A DNA stretch of 64,000 bases from Eubacterium sp. AM49-13BH (GCF_003464165.1 NZ_QSEK01000004.1:1-64000), one strand, 5' to 3'; positions 36,042-45,421 are shown, counted from the first letter of the stretch. The notes: a model not told the origin generated them from the sequence alone. Translations and numbers: made by a program.

Positions 36042-38405
36042 TTATTTGAAATCAACAATAGTTACACCAGCATCACCCTCGCCGATTTCGCCGAGGCGGA
36101 AGCTCTTTATATATGGAACACCGCGAAGATAAGCGGTTACGCCGTTTCTTAATGCACCAGTTCCTTTACCGTGAACGATACGGACCTGTGGAATTTTGGC
36201 AATGTAAGCGTCATCAAGATATTTATCAAGGCGGGCAACAGCCTCGTCCACTGTACAGCCGAGAAGATTAATCTCAGTTGATATTCCGGCTGACTTGCTC
36301 ATCTTAATCTTACCGGAACCGCCGGCAGCCTTAGATGGAGCTTCCTTTGGCTCTTTATATCCTGAAAGAATCTCAAGATTCTTAATGTCTATCTTAGTGC
36401 TTAAAGCACCTACCTGAACAGTAACCTGCTTCTTGGCAGGGTGAATTGCAGAAACAGTACCGATAACATTCATAGTAAGAACTCTTACATGCATGCCTGT
36501 CTTGAATTCAGATATATCATGTGCCTTGTGTGCTTTAACCTTGGCAGGCTCTACCTTTAACTTGGCCTGATTCTTATTCATCTTCTCACGGACAGCAGTA
36601 CGGTGCTTTTCAAGCTCAGCAACTGTCATTCCGTGCTTGTTCATGGCTTTGATAGTCTCGTCTGCGAAATCCTTGGCATCTTTTAAGATGGCAGCAGCCT
36701 GTTCATTGGCTTTGCGGATAATGTTGTCAGTTCTTTCATCAAGCCTTTCATTCTTAGCCTGAAGCTTTTCTTTAAGAGAGGCAATCTCAGCCTTATAGCT
36801 TTCGACCTCAGCCTGCTCCTTCTCAAGAGAGATTCTCGCATGTTCAAGGTCAGATACGATATCTTCAAAATGTACATCTTCCGCGTTAAGTCTTTCGGAT
36901 GCGTCAGACAGAATATAGTCAGGAAGTCCGAGCTTTTTAGAGATTGCAAATGCGTTACTCTTTCCAGGAATGCCTATAAGCAGTCTGTAAGTAGGACGGA
37001 GTGATTCAACATCGAACTCACAGCTTGCATTTTCAACACCTTCAGTAGAAAGCGCATAAAGCTTGATTTCACTGTAGTGAGTTGTTGCCATGGTTGTAAC
37101 ACCGCGCATCTTAAGGTCATTAAGAATTGCGATAGCAAGGGCAGCACCTTCTGTAGGGTCAGTTCCGGCACCAATCTCATCAAAAAGTACAAGGCAGTTC
37201 TCATCAGCTTCTTTAAGAATCTTAACAGTGTTGGTCATGTGTGATGAAAATGTACTTAAACTCTGTTCAATACTCTGCTCATCACCGATATCAGCGTATA
37301 TATTCTTGAATACGGCAATATCTGAATGGTCAAGAGCCGGAATGAATAAACCTGACTGTGCCATAAGTGTAAGAAGTCCTACTGTCTTTAAAGAAACAGT
37401 CTTACCACCAGTGTTAGGTCCAGTGATGATAAGAAGCTTAAAATCTGTTCCAAGATAGATGTCAATAGGAACAACAGTATGTGGCTCGATAAGTGGGTGA
37501 CGACCTTTTTTGATATTGATAATTCCTGATGTATTCATGACCGGACGGCTTGCATGCATATGTCTGGCAAGCTGTGCCTTTGCAAATATACAGTCAAGTT
37601 CGACAAGTATTTCATAATCACACAGAAGCTCCTCAGTATGTTCACCGGCTTTTGCACTTAAGTCAGCAAGAATAACTTCAATCTCTGCTGCTTCCTTAAG
37701 CTCTAACTCACGGATATCATTATTGAGCTTTACAACTGCTGCAGGCTCAATAAAGAGAGTAGAACCAGTAGATGACTGGTCATGTATCATACCGGGAAAT
37801 GCTGACTTGTATTCAGCTTTAACTGGCAGACAGTAACGTCCCTGTCTTGTGGTAATAACATAATCCTGAAGATAAGTCCTGTAAGTAGGAGAATTAAGCA
37901 ATTTGTTAAGTTCAGAATGTATTCTGTCATTGGCTATTGATTTGCTTCTTCTGATGCTTCTTAAGTTGGCACTTGCGTCATCACTTATCTCATCTTCAGA
38001 GATAATACATTTCTTAATCTGGGAATTAAGAGCATCAACAGTTGCAAGGTTTTCAAGCATTCCTGATATAGAATCCTCACGATGCTCATAGTAATCCTTA
38101 ACATGCTTTGCACATGAAAGGATGGCACTTATGTTAAGAAGCTCTGATATATTAAGGGAGCTTCCAACCTTAAGTCTCGCAACAGAAGCACGTATATCCT
38201 TAGTCTGGCTGAAATCAACAGTACCCTTCTGAAAAATTCTAGAGAGTGCATCATTAGTCTCATCGAGACGTAAGTTGATGTCTGTTATATCAGTCATAGG
38301 CTTTAAGTTACGAAGTATTTTCTTAGCTCCGTCACAGCATGCATATGAAACAAGCTGGTCGGTAATTTTATAAAATTCCAAAGTGGATAAAGATTTCTTA
38401 TTCAC
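36042..38405 (-). CDS. mutS2: Endonuclease MutS2 (RqcU)
   Basis: 787-residue MutS-like ATPase. The core and lever domains come first, then Walker A ITGPNTGGKTVSLKT, Walker B LVLFDEIGAGTDPTEGAAL, a long coiled coil (about residues 515-640) and the C-terminal Smr nuclease domain (INLLGCTVDEAVARL; RIVHGKGTGALRNGV). In Bacillus MutS2 acts on collided ribosomes, and the Smr domain can nick nucleic acid. It suppresses recombination in other bacteria. It heads the operon with the two-component system. Confidence 0.95.
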   Translation of the reverse strand: MNKKSLSTLEFYKITDQLVSYACCDGAKKILRNLKPMTDITDINLRLDETNDALSRIFQKGTVDFSQTKDIRASVARLKVGSSLNISELLNISAILSCAKHVKDYYEHREDSISGMLENLATVDALNSQIKKCIISEDEISDDASANLRSIRRSKSIANDRIHSELNKLLNSPTYRTYLQDYVITTRQGRYCLPVKAEYKSAFPGMIHDQSSTGSTLFIEPAAVVKLNNDIRELELKEAAEIEVILADLSAKAGEHTEELLCDYEILVELDCIFAKAQLARHMHASRPVMNTSGIINIKKGRHPLIEPHTVVPIDIYLGTDFKLLIITGPNTGGKTVSLKTVGLLTLMAQSGLFIPALDHSDIAVFKNIYADIGDEQSIEQSLSTFSSHMTNTVKILKEADENCLVLFDEIGAGTDPTEGAALAIAILNDLKMRGVTTMATTHYSEIKLYALSTEGVENASCEFDVESLRPTYRLLIGIPGKSNAFAISKKLGLPDYILSDASERLNAEDVHFEDIVSDLEHARISLEKEQAEVESYKAEIASLKEKLQAKNERLDERTDNIIRKANEQAAAILKDAKDFADETIKAMNKHGMTVAELEKHRTAVREKMNKNQAKLKVEPAKVKAHKAHDISEFKTGMHVRVLTMNVIGTVSAIHPAKKQVTVQVGALSTKIDIKNLEILSGYKEPKEAPSKAAGGSGKIKMSKSAGISTEINLLGCTVDEAVARLDKYLDDAYIAKIPQVRIVHGKGTGALRNGVTAYLRGVPYIKSFRLGEIGEGDAGVTIVDFK

Positions 38406-38586
38406 GAAAGACCTCCAAAAACTAAAAACAATCTTTTCATACTTTATAAGTTTACAGCATTTAAGGTAAAAAAACTATATTTTGCTTATAAATATTTACA
38501 TGTAAGTCATAAATTGTTCATAATCGTAATATAAACTATGATATAATTGTATTCATAAGAGACGATAATTACATAAGGAGTCCGAA

Positions 38587-39831
38587 ATGGGAACTAATGA
38601 AGATGATAAGGAAAAGTATGACCTGTATACAGAACAGGTAGTTCTTCATCCGGCTAAGAAGTACAAGTGGCTTATAAGAATAGGCAAGCTGCTGCTTTTT
38701 GCTGTTTCTGTCGTAATAGCGGCAACTTTGTTTATGGTATTTTTATATCCTGTATTACAGAAAAGGATTGAAGAAAAGAATAAGGACAAGAATGTCATAT
38801 ATATCCAGAAGGATAATTACGTACTTGCAGAGAACCAGACGGCAGAATATTCAGATATATTGACAGAGAAGGACCTGAAAGATAATTATGAGGCTGCTAT
38901 GGCAGCTCTTCGCGCAAAAGTTGAGGATGTTAATAAATGTGTGGTTTCTGTTGACATTGAACAGCCATTTTCTGATGTTCCGACAATTGAAAGCAGTCAG
39001 ACAGAGGTGGCAGGACTTGTGGTTGCCAATGTTAATTCAACATATCTTGTGCTTACAAGTTCAAGCCTTTTAGAACCTGGAATGAATTATATAGTAAGGC
39101 TTTCTGATGAAGTCCAGACAGAAGCTGCATTTGTATGCAGAAATACAGCTTCAGGAATAGGAATTGTGAGTATTAATGCATCTAAGCTTACAGCTGAACA
39201 ACGTAACAGTATCGCAGTTGCGCAGCTGGATAATTCTTATATGGTAAAGCAGGGGGATCTTGTTATTGCATCAGGAAAGCTTTATGAGACTTCGAAAGGT
39301 GTGTCATACGGAACAATTGCAGGTTCTAAGGTTGAGTATAGTAAAGACAGCGGTTATGAGGTTTTTGAGACAAGTGTAAGCATTACGGCGGGCGGTTTTG
39401 CCATATTGTTTAATTCTGAAGGAAATGTAGTTGGTGTATCTAAGGCTTCAACAGATACAAGTTCGAAATTCATTGGAATATCTGACCTTAAGGCACAGAT
39501 TGAGACTATGATTAATGAGCATGGAATCATGTACTGTGGTATTACAGGACAGAATGTAACAGATGAGCTTGCAGCCAAATACGGGCTTCCGAGTGGTGTA
39601 TACATATCTAATGTGGATATTGATTCACCGGCTTATTATGCAGGATTGCAGGCAGGAGATGTAATTAGTGCAATTAATGGACAAAGTATTTTGACAATTC
39701 AGCAGTTTAGTGAGAAACTATATCAGTGCGCTGATGGAGAAGCTATGTATGTGACAGCTATGAGGCAGGGAAAAGATGGTTATTCAGATGTAGCATTTTC
39801 AGTAAGTGTACAGCTAAAACAACTTAATTAA
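38587..39831 (+). CDS. HtrA-like membrane protein with inactive protease domain and PDZ
   Basis: 414 residues: a cytoplasmic tail, one membrane helix (about 34-54), a trypsin-like domain (about 110-300) and a PDZ domain (about 320-410; GVYISNVDIDSPAYYAGLQ). All three catalytic positions are changed. The histidine site reads VLTSSSLL (active: LTNNHV), the aspartate site GIGIVSI (active: DLAVL), and the serine site ITAGGFAIL (active: GNSGGP). It is therefore a binding or scaffold protein outside the membrane, not a protease. ATAAGGAGT lies before the ATG. It begins the yhaM/rlmD transcript. Confidence 0.85.
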   Translation: MGTNEDDKEKYDLYTEQVVLHPAKKYKWLIRIGKLLLFAVSVVIAATLFMVFLYPVLQKRIEEKNKDKNVIYIQKDNYVLAENQTAEYSDILTEKDLKDNYEAAMAALRAKVEDVNKCVVSVDIEQPFSDVPTIESSQTEVAGLVVANVNSTYLVLTSSSLLEPGMNYIVRLSDEVQTEAAFVCRNTASGIGIVSINASKLTAEQRNSIAVAQLDNSYMVKQGDLVIASGKLYETSKGVSYGTIAGSKVEYSKDSGYEVFETSVSITAGGFAILFNSEGNVVGVSKASTDTSSKFIGISDLKAQIETMINEHGIMYCGITGQNVTDELAAKYGLPSGVYISNVDIDSPAYYAGLQAGDVISAINGQSILTIQQFSEKLYQCADGEAMYVTAMRQGKDGYSDVAFSVSVQLKQLN

Positions 39832-39848
39832 CGGAGGCAGAAGGATTT

Positions 39849-40793
39849 ATGCGTTATATAGAGACTCTTAAAGATGGTGAGAGAATTTCAGAGGTATATC
39901 TGTGCAAATCAAAATCAATAGCACTTACTAAGACAGGCAAGGAATATGCCAATGTAATGCTTGCTGATAAGACAGGACAGATTGACTCTAAGATATGGGA
40001 CCTTAATTCAGGCGGAATTGCTGAATTTGATGTTAATGATTATGTTGCGGTAACAGGACAGGTAACAAGCTATAACGGAGCATTACAGTTTAAGATAGAG
40101 AGAGCAAGAATTGCATCAGAGAATGAATATGTTGCAGCAGATTATGTACCATCTTCAAGATATAATATTGATAATATGTTTGCAGAACTGATGAAGTATG
40201 TAGACAGTGTTAAAAGTACATATATGAAGCAGCTGTTATATTCTTTCTTTAAAGATGAAACATTTGCAAAGAAGTTCAAATGTGTATCAGCAGCCAAGAC
40301 AGTACATCACGGTTTCGCTGGCGGATTGTTAGAGCACAGCTTAAGTGTTACAAGATTATGTGACAAGATGAGCAGCAACTATGATTTTCTTAACAGGGAT
40401 CTGCTTATAACATGTGCAATGCTGCATGATGTCGGCAAGGTTAAGGAATTATCTGAATTTCCTAAGAATGATTACACTGACGAGGGTAATTTCTTAGGAC
40501 ATATCGTTATTGGATATGAGATGGTTATGGAGAAGGTTAAGCAGATAGACGGATTCCCTGATATGCTTGCAATGCAGATTGGACACTGCATACTTTCACA
40601 TCACGGAGAGCTTGAGTACGGCTCACCTAAGAAGCCATCAATAGCAGAGGCTGTTGCATTATCTATGGCTGATAATATGGATGCAAAGCTTGAGACATTA
40701 AGGGAAGCACTTGAAGCCAAGGATACCAACGACTGGCTTGGTTATAACAGATGGCTTGATTCTAATATAAGAAGGACAACTAATGAGTTTTAA
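39849..40793 (+). CDS. yhaM: 3'-5' exoribonuclease YhaM family (OB fold plus HD domain)
   Basis: 314 residues. An N-terminal OB-fold (about 15-95; ALTKTGKEYANVMLADKTGQIDSKIW) is followed by an HD domain (about 150-280) with HHGFAGGLLEHSLS, CAMLHDVGKVKEL and HCILSHHG. These are the metal-binding residues of the HD phosphohydrolases. YhaM trims RNA and DNA 3' ends. The gene overlaps rlmD by 11 bases. Confidence 0.92.
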   Translation: MRYIETLKDGERISEVYLCKSKSIALTKTGKEYANVMLADKTGQIDSKIWDLNSGGIAEFDVNDYVAVTGQVTSYNGALQFKIERARIASENEYVAADYVPSSRYNIDNMFAELMKYVDSVKSTYMKQLLYSFFKDETFAKKFKCVSAAKTVHHGFAGGLLEHSLSVTRLCDKMSSNYDFLNRDLLITCAMLHDVGKVKELSEFPKNDYTDEGNFLGHIVIGYEMVMEKVKQIDGFPDMLAMQIGHCILSHHGELEYGSPKKPSIAEAVALSMADNMDAKLETLREALEAKDTNDWLGYNRWLDSNIRRTTNEF

Positions 40794-42510
40794 GAAAGAT
40801 GATAAAGTAACATTTGTAATAGAAGATATAGGAACCGGAGGAGAGGGTATCGGCAAGGTTGACGGATATACCCTCTTTGTTAAGGATGCGATAATCGGCG
40901 ACAAGATTGAGGCAAAAATTATTAAAGCCAAGAAGAATTACGGCTATGCAAGGCTTGAAAAGATTATTGAGGCTTCACCTGACAGAGTGACTCCTGTCTG
41001 TCCTGTCGCAAGACAGTGCGGAGGCTGCCAGATTCAGCAGATGAGTTATCAGGCACAGCTTAAGTTTAAGGAGAAGCTGGTTGACGATAATCTCAAGCGA
41101 ATTGGTAAGATAGAAGGGTATGAGTATTTTCCGGCAATCGGGATGGGAGAGCCTTACAGATACAGAAATAAAGCGCAGTATCCGGTTGGAACAGCCAAAG
41201 ATGGAAGTATTGTGATGGGCTTCTATGCAGGAAGAACACACTCTATTATCTCATGTACAGACTGTAAGATTGGTGCTGTCGAGAACCAGTATATTCTTGC
41301 CGTAATAAAGAGCTGGATGGAGCTTAACGGTGTTGCACCATATGATGAGCAGACCGGAAAAGGACTTGTGCGCCATGTTCTTATAAGAACAGGATTCCAC
41401 ACCGACGAGATAATGGTCTGTCTTGTTATTAACGGCACTAAGATGTCTGATAAGTTAAAGGAATCGCTTGTAGGGCGTCTTACAGAAGTGTCGCTTGATT
41501 CAGATATAAGTACTGACAAATGCATCAAATCAATTATGCTTAATTTCAACACGGAGAACACTAATGTCATTCTTGGCAGACAGTGCGAGACTCTGTGGGG
41601 AAAAAGCTATATTGAAGATTATATCGGCGACATTAAATATCAGATATCACCGCTTTCGTTCTTTCAGGTTAATCCAAGACAGACTGAGAAGCTGTATGGA
41701 AAAGCCCTTGAATACGCAGGCCTTACAGGTAATGAGACTGTATGGGATTTATATTGCGGAATAGGAACAATATCTCTGTTTCTTGCCAAGAATGCAAGAA
41801 AGGTATATGGCGTTGAGATTGTTCCTCAGGCTATAGAGGATGCCAAGAATAATGCGGCAATTAACGGCATTGATAATGCTGAATTCTTTGTCGGAAAGGC
41901 TGAGGAGGTCGTACCACATTTTTATGAAGAAATGGCACGGCTGGCAGCAGATACATCTGCAAGCGAGGCTCAGCGTGAGGAAGCAAGAAAGAGCATTACT
42001 CCGGATGTCGTAGTCGTTGACCCGCCAAGAAAGGGCTGCGATGAGTCGCTTCTTGACACGATTGTCAAGATGTCGCCTGAGCGTATCGTGTATGTAAGCT
42101 GCGATTCGGCAACACTCGCCCGCGACTTAGGACTGCTTGCGGCTAAGGGTTACAAGACTGTTAAGGTACAGCCTGTGGACCAGTTTTCGCATACGGAGCA
42201 TGTGGAGACGGTTGTTCTTTTGTCCCAACAAAAACCAGATGACACGATAGAGATCGACTTAGACTTAGATGAGCTGGATGCAACCAGTGCAGAGACGAAA
42301 GCGACCTATCAGGAAATCAAAGATTATGTGCTGAAAGAATTTGGCTTGAAGGTTTCAAATTTATATATTTCTCAAATCAAAAGGAAATGTGGAATTGAAG
42401 TAGGAGAGAACTATAATCTGCCAAAGACAGAAAATCCAAAAGTGCCACAGTGTCCGAAAGAGAAAGAAGATGCTATCAAGGCTGCCCTGAAATATTTTGC
42501 GATGATTTAA
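40783..42510 (+). CDS. rlmD: 23S rRNA (uracil1939-C5)-methyltransferase RlmD with element-encoded tail
   Basis: 575 residues. The TRAM domain (about 1-60) is followed by the Fe-S cysteines CPVARQCGGC, the S-adenosylmethionine region (VWDLYCGIGTISLFLA), VVVDPPRKGCDE and CDSATLARDL. The native family ending is HVETVVLLS at about 476-481. After that the protein runs on for about 93 residues (DLDELDATSAETKATYQEIKD...), a highly charged extension common at this spot when a mobile element sits in rlmD. The original chromosomal end is found again at 60821-60835, right of the element. Joining them would give QRKYR and a stop. Methyltransferase activity is probably kept. Confidence 0.9.
   Translation: MSFKKDDKVTFVIEDIGTGGEGIGKVDGYTLFVKDAIIGDKIEAKIIKAKKNYGYARLEKIIEASPDRVTPVCPVARQCGGCQIQQMSYQAQLKFKEKLVDDNLKRIGKIEGYEYFPAIGMGEPYRYRNKAQYPVGTAKDGSIVMGFYAGRTHSIISCTDCKIGAVENQYILAVIKSWMELNGVAPYDEQTGKGLVRHVLIRTGFHTDEIMVCLVINGTKMSDKLKESLVGRLTEVSLDSDISTDKCIKSIMLNFNTENTNVILGRQCETLWGKSYIEDYIGDIKYQISPLSFFQVNPRQTEKLYGKALEYAGLTGNETVWDLYCGIGTISLFLAKNARKVYGVEIVPQAIEDAKNNAAINGIDNAEFFVGKAEEVVPHFYEEMARLAADTSASEAQREEARKSITPDVVVVDPPRKGCDESLLDTIVKMSPERIVYVSCDSATLARDLGLLAAKGYKTVKVQPVDQFSHTEHVETVVLLSQQKPDDTIEIDLDLDELDATSAETKATYQEIKDYVLKEFGLKVSNLYISQIKRKCGIEVGENYNLPKTENPKVPQCPKEKEDAIKAALKYFAMI
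42218..42236. other. Left attachment site (attL) of the mobile element
   Basis: TTTTGTCCCAACAAAAAC is nearly palindromic and lies exactly where RlmD changes from its family sequence to the element-encoded tail. Thirteen bases (TTGTCCCAACAAA, 42220-42232) recur inverted at the right end (60808-60820). The core is inferred; the exact crossover bases are not certain. Confidence 0.65.
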
Positions 42511-42541
42511 GGATATCGCTGATTTCAAGGAGGAATAACAC

Positions 42542-42913
42542 ATGAAAAGCACATTTGAAAAAATGGGTGGAACCTACACACTGGGAGCAGACGGAATTTA
42601 CTATCCGAATCTTGTCAGTACAGATGAAGAACCGCATTATGGAAAATATGGAATAATGCGGAAAACGTATCTGAAAGAGCATTGTCCGGCAATGTATTCA
42701 CTGTATATGTTGGAAGACAGACTGGTGGAACATCTGAATCTTGTGGATGATGAAGCGCAGGAGAGAATGGAAGTTCTGGTGCATCAGATGATGGAGAGGC
42801 AGGGCATTACGGAAGAAATGAAAGCTCGTGACCAGATGGAATGGGTTAGGGCGGTAAATGGTATTCGTAATATGGCAGAAGAGATTGTGTTAAAAGAATT
42901 GATTTACAGGTAA
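42542..42913 (+). CDS. tnpV: TnpV-like transposon protein
   Basis: 123-residue protein of the TnpV family found near the ends of Tn4555-like and other Firmicutes and Bacteroides elements. The family features MGGTYTLGADGIYYPNL and YGKYGIMRKTYLKEHCPAMYS are present (two separated stretches), with a helical C-terminus ending AEEIVLKELIYR. The role is unclear; it is often the first gene at the insertion end. AAGGAGG lies before the ATG. A second partial copy of its 3' end lies at 44045-44104. Confidence 0.85.
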   Translation: MKSTFEKMGGTYTLGADGIYYPNLVSTDEEPHYGKYGIMRKTYLKEHCPAMYSLYMLEDRLVEHLNLVDDEAQERMEVLVHQMMERQGITEEMKARDQMEWVRAVNGIRNMAEEIVLKELIYR

Positions 42914-42918
42914 ATAAA

Positions 42919-42958
42919 GAGCTGAACAGGTAGGAAGAAAACTCCTATTTGTTCAGCT
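42919..42958 (+). terminator. Hairpin after tnpV
   Basis: AGCTGAACA and TGTTCAGCT, continued inward by GTAGGA and TCCTAT, make a long stem 6 bases after tnpV. The T run behind it is weak. It is followed by an AT-rich gap without genes up to 43235. Confidence 0.6.
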
Positions 42959-43124
42959 TCTGCATTTGTAAGGGTTCAAAGAAGAATCAAATTACAATTC
43001 CATATCAGGTGACCATTTCTAAGTTCCGGAAGGTTGTTTTTTTCTGCCATGGTTATAAGTTACACAGATTTAATTACTTCATAGTATGGCTTAAAAAATA
43101 TCCGAATATAACTTCACAGAAATA

Positions 43125-43214
43125 ATTATAATGGGGAGATTATTTGATATATTTGTGCTAATATTCTGCAATTCTACTGCTAGTCGATTGATTTATGCGT
43201 ACTCCCATTATAAT
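43125..43214. promoter_or_regulatory. Inverted repeat pair before the XRE gene
   Basis: ATTATAATGGGGAG (43125-43138) and CTCCCATTATAAT (43202-43214) are near-perfect reverse complements 63 bases apart. The right copy is just upstream of the XRE start. They could be two operator half-sites for that repressor, or the ends of a hairpin. TATAAT is part of both. Confidence 0.45.
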
Positions 43215-43235
43215 ATGTGTGCAGGAGGTGGATGT

Positions 43236-44000
43236 ATGTATCAAATTAGTAATGAAAAATTCGGTTTATTTGTAACCGAATTAAGAAAGAAAAAGAATTT
43301 AACTCAAAAGGATTTGGCTGAAAAATTATATGTATCAGATAAAACGGTCAGCAAATGGGAACGTGGTCTTAGTATGCCTAATGTCGTATTACTCATACCA
43401 ATAGCTGATATATTAGATGTTACCGTTACAGAATTGTTACGTGGAGAAAAAATAGATACACAGAAAAATATTGATACAAAAGAAGTCGAGGAATTGGTAG
43501 TAGGCTCTCTCGATATGGCTGTTAGGAATTCTATTCATCAGCATAGAAAAAACTGGATATTAGCATATTTGCTATGCTTTTTAATATCTATTACAGAAAT
43601 TATTATGTTAGTCGTATCTGGGAATTCAATAGCTGAGATGAAAGATGATATATTGCTGGTTACAGGGTTAATGCTTTTATTTGGTGCATGGTTTTGTTTC
43701 TTTGCCAAAGACATATTACCAACATATTATGATGCAAACAAGATAAATTATGTTTCACAAGGAATTTTTAGAATACATCTAGTTGGTTTATCCTTTAACA
43801 ACGGAAATTGGATGTACATCTGTACAACTTTAAAAATTTGGACACTTGCAACGGTTGTTCTATATCCTCTTGCAGGTATTATAATAATCAATTGTCTCAA
43901 TATAGCTTTATGGGATATTTTAAGTAAAATTTTCTTAATTATGATATTAGGTGGTATGGTAGTTTCGATTTACATTATCGGGAAAAATACGAATAATTAA
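43236..44000 (+). CDS. XRE-family regulator with C-terminal membrane segments
   Basis: 254 residues. The N-terminal helix-turn-helix (residues 10-65; LRKKKNLTQKDLAEKLYVSDKTVSKWERG in two parts) is followed by a linker and four hydrophobic helices (about 105-250). The membrane part suggests a sensor that holds or releases the DNA-binding domain. The start at 43236 has GGAGGTGG six bases upstream. Flanking inverted repeats and a tnpV fragment behind it suggest that it entered the element as a separate block. Confidence 0.85.
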   Translation: MYQISNEKFGLFVTELRKKKNLTQKDLAEKLYVSDKTVSKWERGLSMPNVVLLIPIADILDVTVTELLRGEKIDTQKNIDTKEVEELVVGSLDMAVRNSIHQHRKNWILAYLLCFLISITEIIMLVVSGNSIAEMKDDILLVTGLMLLFGAWFCFFAKDILPTYYDANKINYVSQGIFRIHLVGLSFNNGNWMYICTTLKIWTLATVVLYPLAGIIIINCLNIALWDILSKIFLIMILGGMVVSIYIIGKNTNN

Positions 44001-44044
44001 ATTACCTGTTATCGTTGTGGATATTACTAATTTACAACATTCTT

Positions 44045-44104
44045 CATGGGAAATAAGAAATGATGCAGAAGAGATTGTGTTAAGCGAATTAGCATACATT
44101 TAGA
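44045..44104 (+). pseudogene. 3' fragment of a second tnpV copy
   Basis: The sequence reads EIRNDAEEIVLSELAYI and a stop, matching the tnpV end GIRNMAEEIVLKELIYR. There is no start or body. It marks the far border of an insertion or exchange that brought the XRE gene in behind tnpV. Confidence 0.7.
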
Positions 44105-44111
44105 ACGTGGA

Positions 44112-44134
44112 AAGCTCCTTCGGGAGCTTTTTTC
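44112..44134 (+). terminator. Rho-independent terminator after the tnpV fragment
   Basis: AAAGCTCC-TTCG-GGAGC and six T. A perfect stem with a UUCG tetraloop, eight bases after the fragment's stop codon. Confidence 0.88.
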
Positions 44135-44289
44135 TGGTTTTTGCTGGGTATCAAGAAAGTATATAGAAAATGCATTAATCATATGGTATGATTTGAACAG
44201 AAGATAGAATCTTAGGAAGCAAGAAGATTTTTGAGGAATGTAACTTAGAAGTTATAGAATTAAGTTAATCGTGCCATATGGCTTGATTA

Positions 44290-44396
44290 TAAACGCAAAG
44301 ATAAAAACGCAACGTACATCTTTGATGTGCCAGAGCCGGTAGGTAGCCCGGCCGTCCTATATAAATAGGGTAAGTAACCTGCCCCTCCGGGTTGTC
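44290..44396 (+). promoter_or_regulatory. yjdF-motif riboswitch
   Basis: The leader has AAACGCAA-type ends, CATCTTTGATG, GAGCCGGTAGGTAGCCCGGC and CCTATATAAATAGG stems, followed by CCTGCCCCTCCGGG. It lies directly before a yjdF (DUF2992) gene. The yjdF RNA binds azaaromatic compounds in the literature. The identification comes from the gene context plus a recalled motif; a covariance search would confirm it. The 150 bases before it show nothing recognisable. Confidence 0.75.
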
Positions 44397-44431
44397 CATT
44401 CTTTGTTCAATCAATTTTAGGAGGGATTCTT

Positions 44432-44848
44432 ATGGACAAAGTAAATGGAAAGCTGACAGTATTTTTTGAAGAGCCGTTTTGGGTGGGAATCTTTGAACGC
44501 ATCGAAGATGGTAAACTATCTGTGGCAAAGGTAACATTTGGTGCAGAGCCAAAAGATTATGAAGTACAGGAATATATTCAAAAGTGCTATTTCAGTTTGA
44601 AATTCAGTTCGGTTGTTGAAACTGTTGTAAAGGATATCAAAAGAAATCCGAAACGGATGCAGCGGGAAGTAAAGAAACAGATGCTGGAAATAGGCATTGG
44701 TACAAAATCGCAACAGGCGTTGAAATTACAGCAGGAACAGAACAAGCAGGAACGCAAAGAGAAAAGACGCAAGAAAAAAGAGGCAGAAGAGCAGCGAATG
44801 TTTGAACTGAAACAGCGAAAGAAAAGAGAAAAGCATAAGGGACATTAA
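44432..44848 (+). CDS. yjdF: YjdF family protein (DUF2992)
   Basis: 138 residues. The N-terminal domain (LTVFFEEPFWVGIFERIEDG, about 8-27) is the DUF2992 family core, and the C-terminus is a long lysine-rich helix (about 85-138). The molecular role is unknown. In many Firmicutes it stands behind the yjdF riboswitch, which links it to defence against azaaromatic toxins. AGGAGGG lies before the ATG. Confidence 0.88.
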   Translation: MDKVNGKLTVFFEEPFWVGIFERIEDGKLSVAKVTFGAEPKDYEVQEYIQKCYFSLKFSSVVETVVKDIKRNPKRMQREVKKQMLEIGIGTKSQQALKLQQEQNKQERKEKRRKKKEAEEQRMFELKQRKKREKHKGH

Positions 44849-44864
44849 AGTCCCTTGGCCTTTT
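44837..44864 (+). terminator. Short terminator at the end of yjdF
   Basis: AAGGGAC pairs with GTCCCTT, then GGCCTTTT. The stem overlaps the last codons of yjdF. Confidence 0.5.
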
Positions 44865-44909
44865 ACTCAAATCGAAAAGTGTTGAATAAAGCTTTCGGGA
44901 GGTGTTTCT

Positions 44910-45290
44910 ATGAAGAAAAAAGTACTTGCAATTATGTTAGTCGCCATGTCAATCATGTTGATTTCAGCGTGCGGAAAAAAAGAAAAATTGTACGAAATTC
45001 CTGATTTATCGCAGTATAAGACAGATTATGTAGGAGATTCTTCAAATGTTATAAATATTGTAAGCGGTCAAGAGTATCCAGAGGGATACTCATATGACAG
45101 TATAGAGATACAGTCTGAAACAGAGCCTTATGGATTAACAGTTTTTCTAAAAGATGAGCCGTCGGCAGTCAAACTTGAAGATCAATTGCAGGTTAATGCA
45201 GATATGACATTTGACTTGATTGGTAATTTGGGAACAATTGATTATAAAACAGCAGATAGCAAAGAAATTATTGCATCATATGAACGGTGA
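44910..45290 (+). CDS. Lipoprotein with DUF4825-like domain
   Basis: 126 residues. The signal peptide has a lipobox ISAC (cysteine 21), then the DUF4825-type segment IPDLSQYKTDYVGDSSNVINI. The protein should be anchored to the outside of the membrane. DUF4825 is often found with regulators and peptidases in Firmicutes. The function is unknown. GGGAGG lies before the ATG. Confidence 0.75.
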   Translation: MKKKVLAIMLVAMSIMLISACGKKEKLYEIPDLSQYKTDYVGDSSNVINIVSGQEYPEGYSYDSIEIQSETEPYGLTVFLKDEPSAVKLEDQLQVNADMTFDLIGNLGTIDYKTADSKEIIASYER

Positions 45291-45333
45291 TATATTTTTA
45301 GTCAACTTTTAGACAATTTGAAGAACGGAATAT

Positions 45334-45372
45334 AAAAAGGCGTATGGAAGTTTTAAATCCATACGCTTTTTT
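45334..45372. terminator. Terminator between the lipoprotein and mobA
   Basis: GCGTATGGA pairs with TCCATACGC, with A's before and T's after. It lies between converging genes and likely stops both. Confidence 0.8.
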
Positions 45373-45421
45373 GAAAAAAACTCATTTTTGAACAAGAGAT
45401 TTGTAAGAACATATTATCTAT

